A stretch of DNA of 64,000 nucleotides from Pontibacillus salicampi (lineage in GTDB: Bacteria; Bacillota; Bacilli; Bacillales; BH030062). Shown piece after piece: positions 8,904-17,338 of the stretch. Made by a program: the position numbers and the translations under genes. The stretch is from NCBI RefSeq assembly GCF_042434395.1, contig NZ_JBHLTP010000004.1, forward strand, positions 62,001 through 126,000, given 5' to 3'. Positions within the stretch are counted from its first letter, which is position 1, and the number at the start of each line of letters is the position of its first letter. A model generated the notes under the pieces. The model did not search any database. It had not been told where the DNA came from and was given only the letters and a program-made list of their open reading frames with translations.

Positions 8904-9037
8904 TGCTTAAAGAAAATGAATGTAGGATAAGGCTGTGGCATCCAACCAAAGAAAGCAGCCTGAGTGAATGTTTAGTACTGGATGATAAAGGAAATATAGC
9001 TAGAAGATATTACTATATCATAAAGGAGTGCTATTCC

Positions 9038-10465
9038 ATGACTCAGCACTATGGGTTGTTTATTAATGGAAAATGGATAGAAACACAAGAGAATAATGAA
9101 GTATTGAATAAATATTACGGTGATTTATTTGCAACCGTGTCGAAGGCTTCTGAAAAGGAAGTAGACGATGCTATATCTTCAGCAGAGGTGGCTTATAAGG
9201 AAACCTCCTTTTCCCCCTATGAACGCTATAAGGTACTCCATAGAGTAAGCGACCTGCTGCAGGCTCGCAAAGAAGAATTAGCTGGTATTATTACAAATGA
9301 AGCAGGTAAGCCAATTAAGCAAGCTAGAGCAGAAATTGACAGAGCCACACAGACCTTCGAAATTGCTGCAGAAGAGGCCAAAAGAATTCACGGCGAGGGG
9401 GTACCTGTTCAAGCAGCCCCAGGCTCAGAGAATCGAATGGCTTTTACGATTAAAGTCCCTGTAGGAGTTGTAGGTGCTATAAGTCCGTTTAATTTTCCAG
9501 TCAACCTAGTCGCCCATAAGATTGCTCCTGCTATCGCAGCTGGTAATACGGTCGTATTAAAACCCGCAAGTGTAACTCCTATTTCCTCCCTGAAATTAGC
9601 AGAGCTGTTTGAAGAAGCAGGTCTGCCGGAAGGGTTTTTGAATGTAGTAATCGGTTCTGGTTCCACAGTAGGCAACCAAATGATGGAGGATGAACGAATA
9701 CATTATTATACCTTCACCGGCAGTGCAGAAGTAGGTGAAAAGCTAAAACAAAATACGGGGTTAAATAAATTAACACTTGAGCTTGGCAATAACTCCCCTG
9801 TCATTGTGGACAAAGATGCTGATGTAGAATTAGCAGCTCAGACATTAGCCCAGAAAAGCTTTGCTTATGCAGGACAAGTCTGTATTTCTGTTCAACGAAT
9901 ATATATCCATGAAGACGTAAGAGAGCAATTCCAGTCAGCATTCATTTCGGCTACAGAGGAGCTGCAGGTAGGCGATCCTTTTGATCCAGACACAGATGTT
10001 GGGCCAATGATTGGTGAGAAAGAAGCAGAAAGAGCTGAAGAATGGCTGCAGGAAGCGAAAGGTCAGGGAGCAGAAGTCATTCATGGCGGAAACAGGAAAG
10101 GGTCTGTACTAGAGCCGACCATCGTATCTAACGTAGACCATGCCATGAAGGTAGTATGTGAAGAGGTATTTGCACCTATTGTGACGATGATGAGCTTTAC
10201 TGATTTGGATGCATGTATTAAAGAGGTGAATAAATCAGATTATGGACTACAGGGAGGTATCTTTACGAGCGATGTCAATCGAGCATTTTACGCAGCTCAG
10301 AAGGTAGAAGTTGGCGGCTTTATGATAAATGATGCCTCTCAGTATCGAGTGGATCTTATGCCGTATGGTGGTGTGAAGAATAGTGGATGGGGCAAAGAAG
10401 GTCCGAAATATGCTATTGAGGATATGACAGAGGAACGGCTCGTTGTAATGAATTTACAAGGGTAA
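9038..10465 (+). CDS. NAD(P)-dependent aldehyde dehydrogenase
   Basis: Soluble enzyme oxidising an aldehyde to the acid, 475 residues from the ATG at 9038, chosen because AAAGGAG precedes it and the longer frame overlaps a terminator. The Rossmann part has ISPFNFPVNLVAHKIAPAIA, the active-site Glu lies in TLELGNNSP, and the catalytic Cys is in GQVCISVQRI. The GQVCISVQRI variant is shared by lactaldehyde, phosphonoacetaldehyde and some non-phosphorylating glyceraldehyde-3-phosphate dehydrogenases, so the substrate remains open. The gene is flanked by terminators on both sides and stands alone. Confidence 0.88.
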   Translation: MTQHYGLFINGKWIETQENNEVLNKYYGDLFATVSKASEKEVDDAISSAEVAYKETSFSPYERYKVLHRVSDLLQARKEELAGIITNEAGKPIKQARAEIDRATQTFEIAAEEAKRIHGEGVPVQAAPGSENRMAFTIKVPVGVVGAISPFNFPVNLVAHKIAPAIAAGNTVVLKPASVTPISSLKLAELFEEAGLPEGFLNVVIGSGSTVGNQMMEDERIHYYTFTGSAEVGEKLKQNTGLNKLTLELGNNSPVIVDKDADVELAAQTLAQKSFAYAGQVCISVQRIYIHEDVREQFQSAFISATEELQVGDPFDPDTDVGPMIGEKEAERAEEWLQEAKGQGAEVIHGGNRKGSVLEPTIVSNVDHAMKVVCEEVFAPIVTMMSFTDLDACIKEVNKSDYGLQGGIFTSDVNRAFYAAQKVEVGGFMINDASQYRVDLMPYGGVKNSGWGKEGPKYAIEDMTEERLVVMNLQG

Positions 10466-10473
10466 AACGAACT

Positions 10474-10511
10474 CCCAGCTGAGATAAGATAAAATCAGCT
10501 GGGGGTTTTTA
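10474..10511 (+). terminator. Rho-independent terminator after aldehyde dehydrogenase
   Basis: The stem CCCAGCTGA (10474-10482) pairs with TCAGCTGGG (10495-10503) and is followed by GG and five T. Confidence 0.88.
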
Positions 10512-10624
10512 TAGGCCATGTTAAAAACTAATGTTACTGTTGGGTTGTTCCACATAACGGGGAGAAGGTGGAAGACTTGGATTCGAGATGGTTTTCAGGG
10601 ATGGTTCCTTTCCCTTTATCAGAG

Positions 10625-10773
10625 AAAGGTATGGCCTGGAAAACGCTCGCTTTCCTGCTGATGAATGGCCAAGCCTCCTCGAAAAATGATGGAGTAAACT
10701 CCACCCTTTTTCTGTGGGGTCTTGGCTCATCCATTTTTCAGCGGGAGTCTCCCATTTTCCAGGCCATACCTTT
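10625..10773 (-). repeat. Dispersed inverted-repeat element A
   Basis: A 149-base non-coding element bounded by a perfect 19-bp inverted repeat (10625-10643 and 10755-10773; core GGTATGGCCTGG). Read on the minus strand, the interior has the ordered motifs GAGACTCCCGC, AAGACCCC, GAGGAGGCTTGG and GGAAAGCG. The same order occurs in element B at 10971-11226. From memory, closely similar sequences are scattered through many Bacillaceae genomes. No protein is encoded. Together with element B it accounts for most of the 900-base gene-free stretch 10466-11365. Confidence 0.8.
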
Positions 10774-10970
10774 GCCGTAATAGGAGAACGGAACCGTCGT
10801 TTTCGCAATCAACTTAATGTATAAGAGGAATATTACCATATTTATATAAAACGAAATTGTTTCCTATCAATGGTTAAGTGTTATCTTTCATCACTTGGCT
10901 TGGTTCAAGAAATAGTTTTTTCAGCATATTTGGTTTAACACTATATAAAGATGGAGCATTTCCTTCGGCG

Positions 10971-11226
10971 TTGAGTGGTCGGAAATATCGTAGACTCCCG
11001 CGGAAATACGGATGTGCTGAGACCCCATAGGACAGCGTCTTTTGCTGTTGTACTGCACCCCAAAAATTGGATGTTGCGTGTCCAAATATTGGGGTTCGGC
11101 TCATGTCCGAGGAGGCTCAGCCGCAAGTAAGGAAGTTCACCTAAAAGCGCTATATCCTGTAGCAACGGTGAACGACCCCAAGTCGTGTGGGGCCGCAGGA
11201 AAGCGGGGATATTTCCGACCACTCAA
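10971..11226 (+). repeat. Dispersed inverted-repeat element B
   Basis: A 256-base element closed by a perfect 19-bp inverted repeat (10971-10989 with 11208-11226; core GAGTGGTCGGAAAT). Inside, in order, are GACTCCCGCGG, CTGAGACCCC, GAGGAGGCTCAGCCGC and GCAGGAAAGCG, the skeleton of element A in direct orientation. It is longer than element A because an insertion-sequence-like remnant (11049-11098) and extra 3' sequence are present. No coding capacity is evident. Confidence 0.78.
11049..11098. mobile_element. Possible IS3-family end remnant inside element B
   Basis: TGTACTGCACCCC at 11049 is followed by an imperfect inverted repeat (CCCCAAAAATTGGA 11058-11071 and TCCAAATATTGGGG 11081-11094, 12 of 14 matching). 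IS150-group insertion sequences, as I remember them, end in TGTACTGCACCC. This could be the two ends of an element left after loss of its interior. No target-site duplication is clear. Confidence 0.4.
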
Positions 11227-11365
11227 CTCGCCTTTCAGCAAGGGACCAACCTTATCTCGACTTCAAGTGTATGCGAATAGAAGCAATTACTACTTGATCA
11301 ATAGGATAGGTTAGGAATGGGGTTACTTCTACAACGTTCGACGATATTTCCCAGGTAATTAATAG

Positions 11366-12730
11366 CTAAGCACTCAGTTCTTTGGAATAGGATGCATTGC
11401 GTTGAACCGTAATGAGACGGAGGAGGAGGGTGATTGCTCCTACTGCTAAACCTGTAATTAAGCCTACCCAGTATCCAGCTGGTCCTAAAAACGTATATTG
11501 CGCAAATAGATACCCGCTAGGTAAGCCAATGAGCCAATAGGAAATAAACGCCATCACTAATGTAATGTTAACATCCTTGTAGCCTCGTAACGCCCCTTGA
11601 ATAGGCGCACCGAATGCATCTGATAGCTGAAAGAAAATAGCAAAGTATAAAAAATGCTTGGTCATTTGAATCACTTCTTCATTGGAACTATATAATTGAG
11701 CAACAGGATCATTAAAGAGATAAATGGCCAGCCCGCTTATCAGAGACAACACTATAGCTACGCTTATACCTAATCCACTATATTGTTTGGCATCTTTCCA
11801 TCTTCCTGCCCCCACTTCAAATCCTACAGCGATCGTTAAAGCCATAGAGATACTTAATGGAAGCATATATAAAAAAGATGCGAAATTAATGGCAGCCTGG
11901 TGCGCTGCAATGGTATAGGTACTATACGTACTCATCATTAGCGTAACCGCAGCAAAGATACTCACCTCAAAAAATATAGCAAACCCTATTGGGACACCTA
12001 CTTTTAATTGCTCCCACCAAGCTGATAGGGAGGGCTTTTCAATAGCACCAAAAATATAATAAGTAGAGAAGGGGCGCACTCTCCACACAATAAGCAGCGC
12101 AACGATACACGTAAACCAATAGGTAAGAGACGATGCAATACCTGCCCCAATCCCTCCAAGTGCAGGGGCGCCAAGCTTTCCAAATATAAAGATATAGTTG
12201 AAAAGGATGTTTACCGGTAAGGATAATAGAGTAATTACCATAGTGACTCTCGTTTGACCGAGGGCATCAATGAAGCAGCGAAGTGCATTGTATATAAATA
12301 AAGGTATGATTCCAGTTATGAGTGTAATAAGATAATATTTGGATATGGTACTAACATTAGCTTCCAAGCTCATTAACCGTAAAATAGGATCAAGGAGAAA
12401 CCAGCCTGCAATTACGATGGTAAGAGCTAGAGCAATGGCTAAGTATATTCCTTGTCTGACGGTTGAGGGGATTTTTTCCTTTTTCTCTCCTCCAATTAAC
12501 TGTGCTACGATAGGAGAAATGGCTAATAGAATACCATTAATACCTGTAAAGATAGGTACCCATAGACTAGAGCCAATCGCAACGCCTGCCAAATCATCTG
12601 CCCCCGCCTTCCCGGACATTACAGTGTCAAAGAAGTTCATGGCATACATCCCTAACTGTGTTACAAGGATGGGGAGGAGAATGTGAAGAAATAATATATT
12701 TTTTTGCTTTAAAGATGAAGTAGGATACAT
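11366..12730 (-). CDS. MATE family multidrug/cation antiporter
   Basis: Multidrug exporter of 454 residues with 12 membrane segments in two related halves (LPILVTQLGMYAMNFFDTVMSGKAG at the start, LLLPLS and AVGFEVGAG in the second half). It moves cationic drugs or metabolites out in exchange for Na+ or H+. The start at 12730 is chosen because AAAAGGAAG stands just before it; an upstream in-frame ATG at 12793 has no ribosome-binding site and would add a stretch with no family counterpart. It is transcribed away from murG, with about 115 bases between the starts. Confidence 0.92.
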   Translation of the reverse strand: MYPTSSLKQKNILFLHILLPILVTQLGMYAMNFFDTVMSGKAGADDLAGVAIGSSLWVPIFTGINGILLAISPIVAQLIGGEKKEKIPSTVRQGIYLAIALALTIVIAGWFLLDPILRLMSLEANVSTISKYYLITLITGIIPLFIYNALRCFIDALGQTRVTMVITLLSLPVNILFNYIFIFGKLGAPALGGIGAGIASSLTYWFTCIVALLIVWRVRPFSTYYIFGAIEKPSLSAWWEQLKVGVPIGFAIFFEVSIFAAVTLMMSTYSTYTIAAHQAAINFASFLYMLPLSISMALTIAVGFEVGAGRWKDAKQYSGLGISVAIVLSLISGLAIYLFNDPVAQLYSSNEEVIQMTKHFLYFAIFFQLSDAFGAPIQGALRGYKDVNITLVMAFISYWLIGLPSGYLFAQYTFLGPAGYWVGLITGLAVGAITLLLRLITVQRNASYSKELSA

Positions 12731-12845
12731 ATAGCTCTTCCTTTTATGATTAGTATCTAATACGATAAAAGAGATTATAGCATACATTAGCAAGAACGTA
12801 CGGAAATTAGAAAAAAATGGTTTAGTAGAAAGGACGACTCTCGCT

Positions 12846-13910
12846 ATGACTTCAAAACGAATCCTCTTTACCGGTGGCGGTACAGCCGGTCATGTTATTG
12901 TTAATCTAGCTCTTATTCCCGTTTTCCAAAAGGATGGCTGGGAAGTAGATTATATAGGATCTCATAATGGCATTGAAAAAGAACTAATAGGTACCCTGCA
13001 AGGAGTAACATATTATTCAATATCAACAGGGAAATTAAGAAGATACCTCTCTAAAGAAAACGTAAAAGATCCATTTAAAGTGTTAAAAGGAACAGCTCAA
13101 GCCTTTTCCATAATACGAAAACGTAAGCCCCAAGTAATATTCTCCAAAGGGGGATTTGTTTCTGTACCAGTCGTTGCTGCAGCAAAGCTTAATCGTGTTC
13201 CAGCTATCATTCACGAGTCCGATTATACCCCTGGTTTAGCAAATAAGCTGGCCATGCGATTTGCTAAAAAAATACTTACCACCTTTCCAGAAACTAATCA
13301 ATACCTTCCTGAGAAGAAAGCAGAATGGATTGGTGCAGTGGTAAGGGAGGAGCTGTTTAAAGGGAACAAACAAAAAGGTTTAGCTATGACTGGATTCACT
13401 AAGAATAAACCGATAATTCTTGTCATGGGTGGTAGCTCTGGGTCAAAGAAAATCAACGACTCCATTCGAGATAACCTGGACAGCTTGCTGCAAAAATATC
13501 AAATCGTTCACCTTTGTGGGAAGGGGAATAAGGATGAAGGAATTAATAGACCTGGTTATGTTCAATATGAATACGTTAACGAAGAGTTAAATGACTTATT
13601 TGCCATTACCGACTATGTAGTTTCCCGCGCTGGTTCCAATTCTATTTTTGAATTCCTAGCTTTACAAAAGCCTATGCTCCTAGTCCCTCTTTCCCGTCAT
13701 GCAAGTAGAGGGGACCAAATCCTTAATGCAAATTCTTTTGAAAAACAAGGGTATGCCAGAATGGTAGAGGAAGAGGAACTGAACACAGACCGTTTAGAAC
13801 AGGAATTAGATATGTTAGCAGAACATAAAGAAGAAATGATAGCTACTATGCAGCAGTATAAAAGTGAAAAAGCAAAAGAAAAAATCATTCAAATTATCAA
13901 GGAAGCCTAA
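12846..13910 (+). CDS. murG: UDP-GlcNAc:undecaprenyl-PP-MurNAc-pentapeptide GlcNAc transferase
   Basis: Peptidoglycan glycosyltransferase that converts lipid I to lipid II on the cytoplasmic face of the membrane; 354 residues, normal for MurG. The N-terminal GGGTAGHV is the lipid I-binding glycine loop, FSKGGFVSVPV is typical, and the C-terminal half has MGGSSGSKKIN and the UDP-GlcNAc site SRAGSNSIFEFLALQKPMLLVPL. The gene stands alone, outside a division and cell wall cluster. Some bacilli carry a second, unlinked murG, and this may be that paralogue. Its stop codon lies inside its own terminator. Confidence 0.93.
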   Translation: MTSKRILFTGGGTAGHVIVNLALIPVFQKDGWEVDYIGSHNGIEKELIGTLQGVTYYSISTGKLRRYLSKENVKDPFKVLKGTAQAFSIIRKRKPQVIFSKGGFVSVPVVAAAKLNRVPAIIHESDYTPGLANKLAMRFAKKILTTFPETNQYLPEKKAEWIGAVVREELFKGNKQKGLAMTGFTKNKPIILVMGGSSGSKKINDSIRDNLDSLLQKYQIVHLCGKGNKDEGINRPGYVQYEYVNEELNDLFAITDYVVSRAGSNSIFEFLALQKPMLLVPLSRHASRGDQILNANSFEKQGYARMVEEEELNTDRLEQELDMLAEHKEEMIATMQQYKSEKAKEKIIQIIKEA

Positions 13911-13931
13911 AATAGGTTTCCTTTCTTTTTG
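13901..13931 (+). terminator. Terminator overlapping the murG stop codon
   Basis: GGAAGCCTA (13901-13909) pairs with TAGGTTTCC (13913-13921) with one G-U, followed by a T-rich tract. The stop codon is in the loop. Confidence 0.8.
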
Positions 13932-14033
13932 GCATTGTTAAGATCCATGGTGATGTATAGATGATCCATCTGGCTTTCCTTTTTAAAGATAGCTACTATA
14001 ATAGAATTATCAAAGGTGTTTAAGGAGGATGCT

Positions 14034-14369
14034 ATGGATTCGGTGTATTGTCGATACTGTACAAAAGATGTAGAGGAAAGGCAGCAATTGGTGACGGCCA
14101 CAAATTATTTTCGTATTCTGCCGTATCATAGACGCTGTTTTGAAAAGGTAGAAGAGGAGACGATAGCTCTTACAAGATCCTTTAAGCCAGTCAATGGACT
14201 AGCTGGAAATGTAACGGCTTTTGTTCTGTTGGCTGTTGCTTTATTATTTGCTTTTACTCCTCTATTGAGTATGATAGGGAATGTTATTGCAGTTCTATGT
14301 TTATACCCAGTTGTTCTTCGTGTTATCTCTTATTTTCTTTACGAAAGAAGAGTCACGAATAATAATTAA
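14034..14369 (+). CDS. Small zinc-ribbon-like membrane protein, unknown function
   Basis: A 111-residue protein I do not recognise by name. The first 45 residues have CRYC and a later HRRC, a Cys-x2-Cys with His-x2-Cys arrangement that could hold a zinc ion. Two hydrophobic segments follow (about residues 60-80 and 82-102) and a basic tail. The start at 14034 is preferred because AAGGAGG (14021-14027) precedes it with six-base spacing; an in-frame ATG at 14016 overlaps that site. It lies after the murG terminator and converges with the yolD-like gene. Confidence 0.65.
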   Translation: MDSVYCRYCTKDVEERQQLVTATNYFRILPYHRRCFEKVEEETIALTRSFKPVNGLAGNVTAFVLLAVALLFAFTPLLSMIGNVIAVLCLYPVVLRVISYFLYERRVTNNN

Positions 14370-14404
14370 CTAACACACTTCCCTTATTGAAGGGAGGTGT
14401 CGTT

Positions 14405-14725
14405 CTACTCAATAGTAACGTGAGTAATATTAAGAATATTAATCTCCTCTCCCGATCTACATAATGGGTTTATTCCATATAAAGTCTGCGTCTCTTTCAC
14501 AATAGATATCAATTTAAGAGTGGAGGCTGTCGGTTGATCAAATTGTTTAATGGAAACAGTCAGATCATCATTTAACGCTCTTTGCAGCTTGAAATCAATT
14601 TCAATAGCCTGCTCTTTTGACAGTGTACCATTAGTTACTCTTTCGTCATTTTTCCATCCTTTCCTCAATTGATCTACGTGCTCAGGTGACATGTAGGTAC
14701 TCCAATTTATATGAGCTTTTTTCAT
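14405..14725 (-). CDS. YolD-like protein, SOS-regulated
   Basis: A 106-residue protein of the YolD-like family. The pattern is MSPEHVDQLRKGWKNDE, then a helical stretch rich in Glu/Ala, then a small beta domain ending INILNITHVTIE, as in YolD/YqjX. In Bacillus subtilis yqjX and yolD belong to LexA-regulated transcripts with Y-family DNA polymerases (yqjW, uvrX). Here a LexA box overlaps the transcription start region, which supports the assignment. No polymerase gene is adjacent; the neighbours are the small zinc-ribbon protein and a betaine transporter. The function may be modulation of translesion synthesis, but this is unproven for the family. Confidence 0.78.
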   Translation of the reverse strand: MKKAHINWSTYMSPEHVDQLRKGWKNDERVTNGTLSKEQAIEIDFKLQRALNDDLTVSIKQFDQPTASTLKLISIVKETQTLYGINPLCRSGEEINILNITHVTIE

Positions 14726-14744
14726 AAGAAACCCTCCGATAAAG

Positions 14745-14787
14745 GAACATATGTTCTTATTATATGTGAGCTATTCTATTCTGTACA
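14745..14787 (-). promoter_or_regulatory. Sigma-A promoter with LexA (DinR) operator for the yolD-like gene
   Basis: Read on the minus strand: a -35 box TGTACA (14782-14787), 17-base spacer, -10 box TATAAT (14759-14764), then the perfect palindrome GAACATATGTTC (14745-14756), which matches the Bacillus SOS box core GAAC-N4-GTTC. The operator covers the expected transcription start, so bound LexA would block initiation until DNA damage. Confidence 0.85.
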
Positions 14788-15066
14788 GTATAAATTTGAA
14801 TAGGAATAATAGTGAATGAATAATTAACATATTGAATAAAACCAAAGGGAAAACCTTGATATTTTCTATAAAGTTTATAAAGTTGAAGCCAAATGTTGAT
14901 TATTTAAGAGAAATCTTACATAAAACGAGGGAAAACGTTAAGATTCTTATGATAAAATACCTGCTTTCAATATAACCGCAAGTTATAACAAAATATGACA
15001 CTATATTCGTTTTGATTAATGCTACAAATTTTCTGTACAATTAAACTTGTCAGAAAAAAAAGAACA

Positions 15067-15159
15067 ATGCGTTTAGGAGGCGATTCCAGAAAAGAAGGAA
15101 ACAGCAAAATAGATAAATATAGAGTCCTCCCTCAAAGAAGAGATTACTATCTGTTCTAA
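15067..15159 (+). CDS. Doubtful 30-residue ORF in the opuA-like leader
   Basis: An ATG-initiated frame encodes a basic 30-residue peptide (contains RLGGDSRKEG and KIDKYRVLPQRRDY). There is no ribosome-binding site before it and I recognise no family. It is listed because it lies in an unusually long gene-free leader and could be a leader peptide. It may be chance. Confidence 0.2.
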   Translation: MRLGGDSRKEGNSKIDKYRVLPQRRDYYLF

Positions 15160-15179
15160 ACACCTTCCTTTTTTCTCGC

Positions 15180-15324
15180 ACTCATATCAACCCATAAAAT
15201 ATGAGTGTTGGTATAAAGCATATCCTCGAGAAGATTATTATTCATACACGCTACATTAGTTACCTGCAACTCGGTAACACGCTTAATACCATAAGTAACT
15301 ACTATTTTGGGAAAAGTAGTTTTT
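15180..15324 (+). promoter_or_regulatory. Three-hairpin leader before the glycine betaine transporter operon
   Basis: Three successive stems lie in the 645-base gene-free stretch: ACTCATAT/ATATGAGT (15180-15206), GTTACC/GGTAAC (15259-15278) and AACTACT/AGTAGTT (15297-15321), the last followed by five T like a weak terminator. This could be an attenuated or folded mRNA leader for the osmoprotectant operon. I do not recognise a known riboswitch. The upstream part, 14790-15060, is AT-rich with no clear gene. Confidence 0.45.
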
Positions 15325-15401
15325 CGCAACTTTGTTAAGCATGAAATCTTGTGAGAATCTTCACAAAATATATATCTTATTATTGACGAAGGGGAAATAA
15401 C

Positions 15402-16406
15402 ATGAAAAAGAGACTATTGTGGATTGTGAGTATTTGTACGTTAGTTTTGCTGGCTGCATGCGGAGGAGATGAAGGAGCAAGCGGTCAAAAGAAAATAGAT
15501 ACGATTACTTTTGCTGATGCTGGCTGGGACAGTATTCGTGTACATAACAGTATAGCGTCTACCATTATTGAAAATGGCTATGACTATAACACGGATGTCA
15601 CGACTGGCTCAACTCCTGCTACTGTTCAAGGAGTACGCCAAGGCGATATTAATGTGAATATGGAAATGTGGGTAGACAACATTAAAGAAGTATATACAGA
15701 AGCTATAAAAGCAGGGGATTTTGAAGAAGTATCTGTTAACTTTGATGATAATAAACAAGGGCTTTGGGTGCCAACGTATGTAATAGAAGGAGATAAGGAA
15801 AGAGGAATTGAACCAATTGCTCCAGACTTAAAAACAGTAGAAGATTTGAAGAAATATCCAGATGTATTCCAAGATCCTGAAAAACCAAGTAAAGGTAGAA
15901 TAATTGGTGCACCATCTGGCTGGGCAGTTGGAGAAATATTAGCTACTAAAGTAGAGACTTATGGTTTGGAGGAGAAGTTTAATTATTTCCGTCCAGGTTC
16001 AGACTCAGCAATTGTTACCTCTCTTGCTGATGCTTATGAGTCTGGTGAACCTTGGGTTGGATATTATTGGTCTCCAACATGGGTGACGTCCTTATATGAT
16101 ATGACGCTTCTGGACGAGCCGGAATATAATCAAGAGCAATGGGAGAAAAATCGTGGTACGGAATTCCCTCCGAATAAAGTAACTATCGTGGTGCATAAGG
16201 ATATGCCTGATCAAGCTCCGGAAGTAGTCGATTTCCTATCTAATTATGAAACGAGCAGTAAATTAACAGGAGAAGCTCTGAAGTACATGAAAGAAAATGA
16301 TGCTTCTGCAGATGAAGCAGCCCTGTGGTGGTTAAAAGAAAATAAGGAGCTTTGGACAGGCTGGGTATCCGAAGATGTGGCTAAAAAAGTAGAAGAAGCA
16401 TTGTAA
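15402..16406 (+). CDS. Glycine betaine-type ABC transporter binding lipoprotein (OpuAC-like)
   Basis: Receptor lipoprotein of a quaternary-amine importer, 334 residues. The lipobox LLAAC gives the anchored Cys near residue 20. The mature protein is of the OpuAC/ProX substrate-binding family; it contains VNMEMWVDN and WVGYYWSPTW, tryptophan-rich segments of the kind that form the aromatic cage around trimethylammonium groups. It heads an operon in the order binding protein, permease, ATPase, unlike Bacillus subtilis opuAA-AB-AC. The substrate could be glycine betaine, proline betaine, choline or a related osmolyte. Uptake of such solutes protects against high salt. Confidence 0.9.
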   Translation: MKKRLLWIVSICTLVLLAACGGDEGASGQKKIDTITFADAGWDSIRVHNSIASTIIENGYDYNTDVTTGSTPATVQGVRQGDINVNMEMWVDNIKEVYTEAIKAGDFEEVSVNFDDNKQGLWVPTYVIEGDKERGIEPIAPDLKTVEDLKKYPDVFQDPEKPSKGRIIGAPSGWAVGEILATKVETYGLEEKFNYFRPGSDSAIVTSLADAYESGEPWVGYYWSPTWVTSLYDMTLLDEPEYNQEQWEKNRGTEFPPNKVTIVVHKDMPDQAPEVVDFLSNYETSSKLTGEALKYMKENDASADEAALWWLKENKELWTGWVSEDVAKKVEEAL

Positions 16407-16477
16407 GAGAAGCTTTAGTGGTTGGCTCTAAGAATAGAGCCAACTGCTTATTACTATAAAAAAGCGAGGGAAAACCA

Positions 16478-17338
16478 ATGAATGGGCATTTTCCAAGTAT
16501 TGAGTGGAACTTAGGAGATTATGTTGAAAGTTTTATATTATGGATAAATGATTTTTTTGAGCCTTTGTTTGATTTTATCTTTCTTATTTCATCCAGAACC
16601 ATGTTAGGTATTGAACAAGGCTTATTATTTATCCCGTGGTGGATATTTATCATATTAATTGGATTGTTAGGGTGGCGTTTTAAATCAGTTGGAGCTGGTA
16701 TTCTATACGCTTTCTTTATGTTTTTAGTAGGAACCTTTGGATTGTGGGATGTACTAATGACAACCATAGCTATTGTCATTACGTCTGTATTTATATCCCT
16801 GGTCATCGGAGTGCCATTAGGCGTATGGATGGCGTTCAGTAAAGGATTCTCTTTCGTAATGAGGCCGATATTAGACGCTATGCAAACAATGCCGAGCTTT
16901 GTGTACTTAATACCAGCCATTTTCTTCTTTGGTCTTGGGAACGTAGCGGCTGTTTTTGCAACATTAATATATGCATTACCGCCAGTTATTCGTTTAACAG
17001 AGCTTGCAATTCGTAATGTGGACGCGGAAGTCATTGAGTCTGCTGAGTCATTTGGCTCTTCCAGATGGCAGATGTTAAAGAAGGTTCAACTTCCTCAAGC
17101 GTTGCCTACTATCATGGCAGGAGTAAACCAGACGACCATGATGGCGTTAGCGATGGTAGTTATTGCTTCTATGGTAGGAGCGAAAGGGTTAGGGGAGCAG
17201 GTATTGATTTCCATTAACCGAATTGACTTATCCTTAGGGTTTGAGGCTGGTATTAGCATCGTATTCCTTGCTATTCTAATTGATCGAATTACAGGTGGTA
17301 TCGCAGATCGCTTCCAAAAACATAGGGGGGCAAACTAA
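16478..17338 (+). CDS. Glycine betaine-type ABC transporter permease (OpuAB-like)
   Basis: Integral-membrane subunit, 286 residues with an N-terminal extension and about seven membrane segments. The permease loop facing the ATPase is visible as ESAESFGSSRWQMLKKVQLPQALPTIMAGVNQ near residue 190, typical of ProW/OpuAB. The ribosome-binding site is AGCGAGGG. Its stop codon overlaps the start of the ATPase gene by one base (TAATG), so the two products are made together. Confidence 0.93.
   Translation: MNGHFPSIEWNLGDYVESFILWINDFFEPLFDFIFLISSRTMLGIEQGLLFIPWWIFIILIGLLGWRFKSVGAGILYAFFMFLVGTFGLWDVLMTTIAIVITSVFISLVIGVPLGVWMAFSKGFSFVMRPILDAMQTMPSFVYLIPAIFFFGLGNVAAVFATLIYALPPVIRLTELAIRNVDAEVIESAESFGSSRWQMLKKVQLPQALPTIMAGVNQTTMMALAMVVIASMVGAKGLGEQVLISINRIDLSLGFEAGISIVFLAILIDRITGGIADRFQKHRGAN

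Noticed and set aside
8861..9037. 59-residue N-terminal extension of the aldehyde dehydrogenase
   Set aside because: It overlaps the nupC terminator and is followed by a good ribosome-binding site and ATG at 9038, where family similarity begins.
10521..11314. Several overlapping frames of 66-95 residues in the repeat region
   Set aside because: They coincide with elements A and B on both strands, as expected from GC-richer inverted repeats, and have no start signals.
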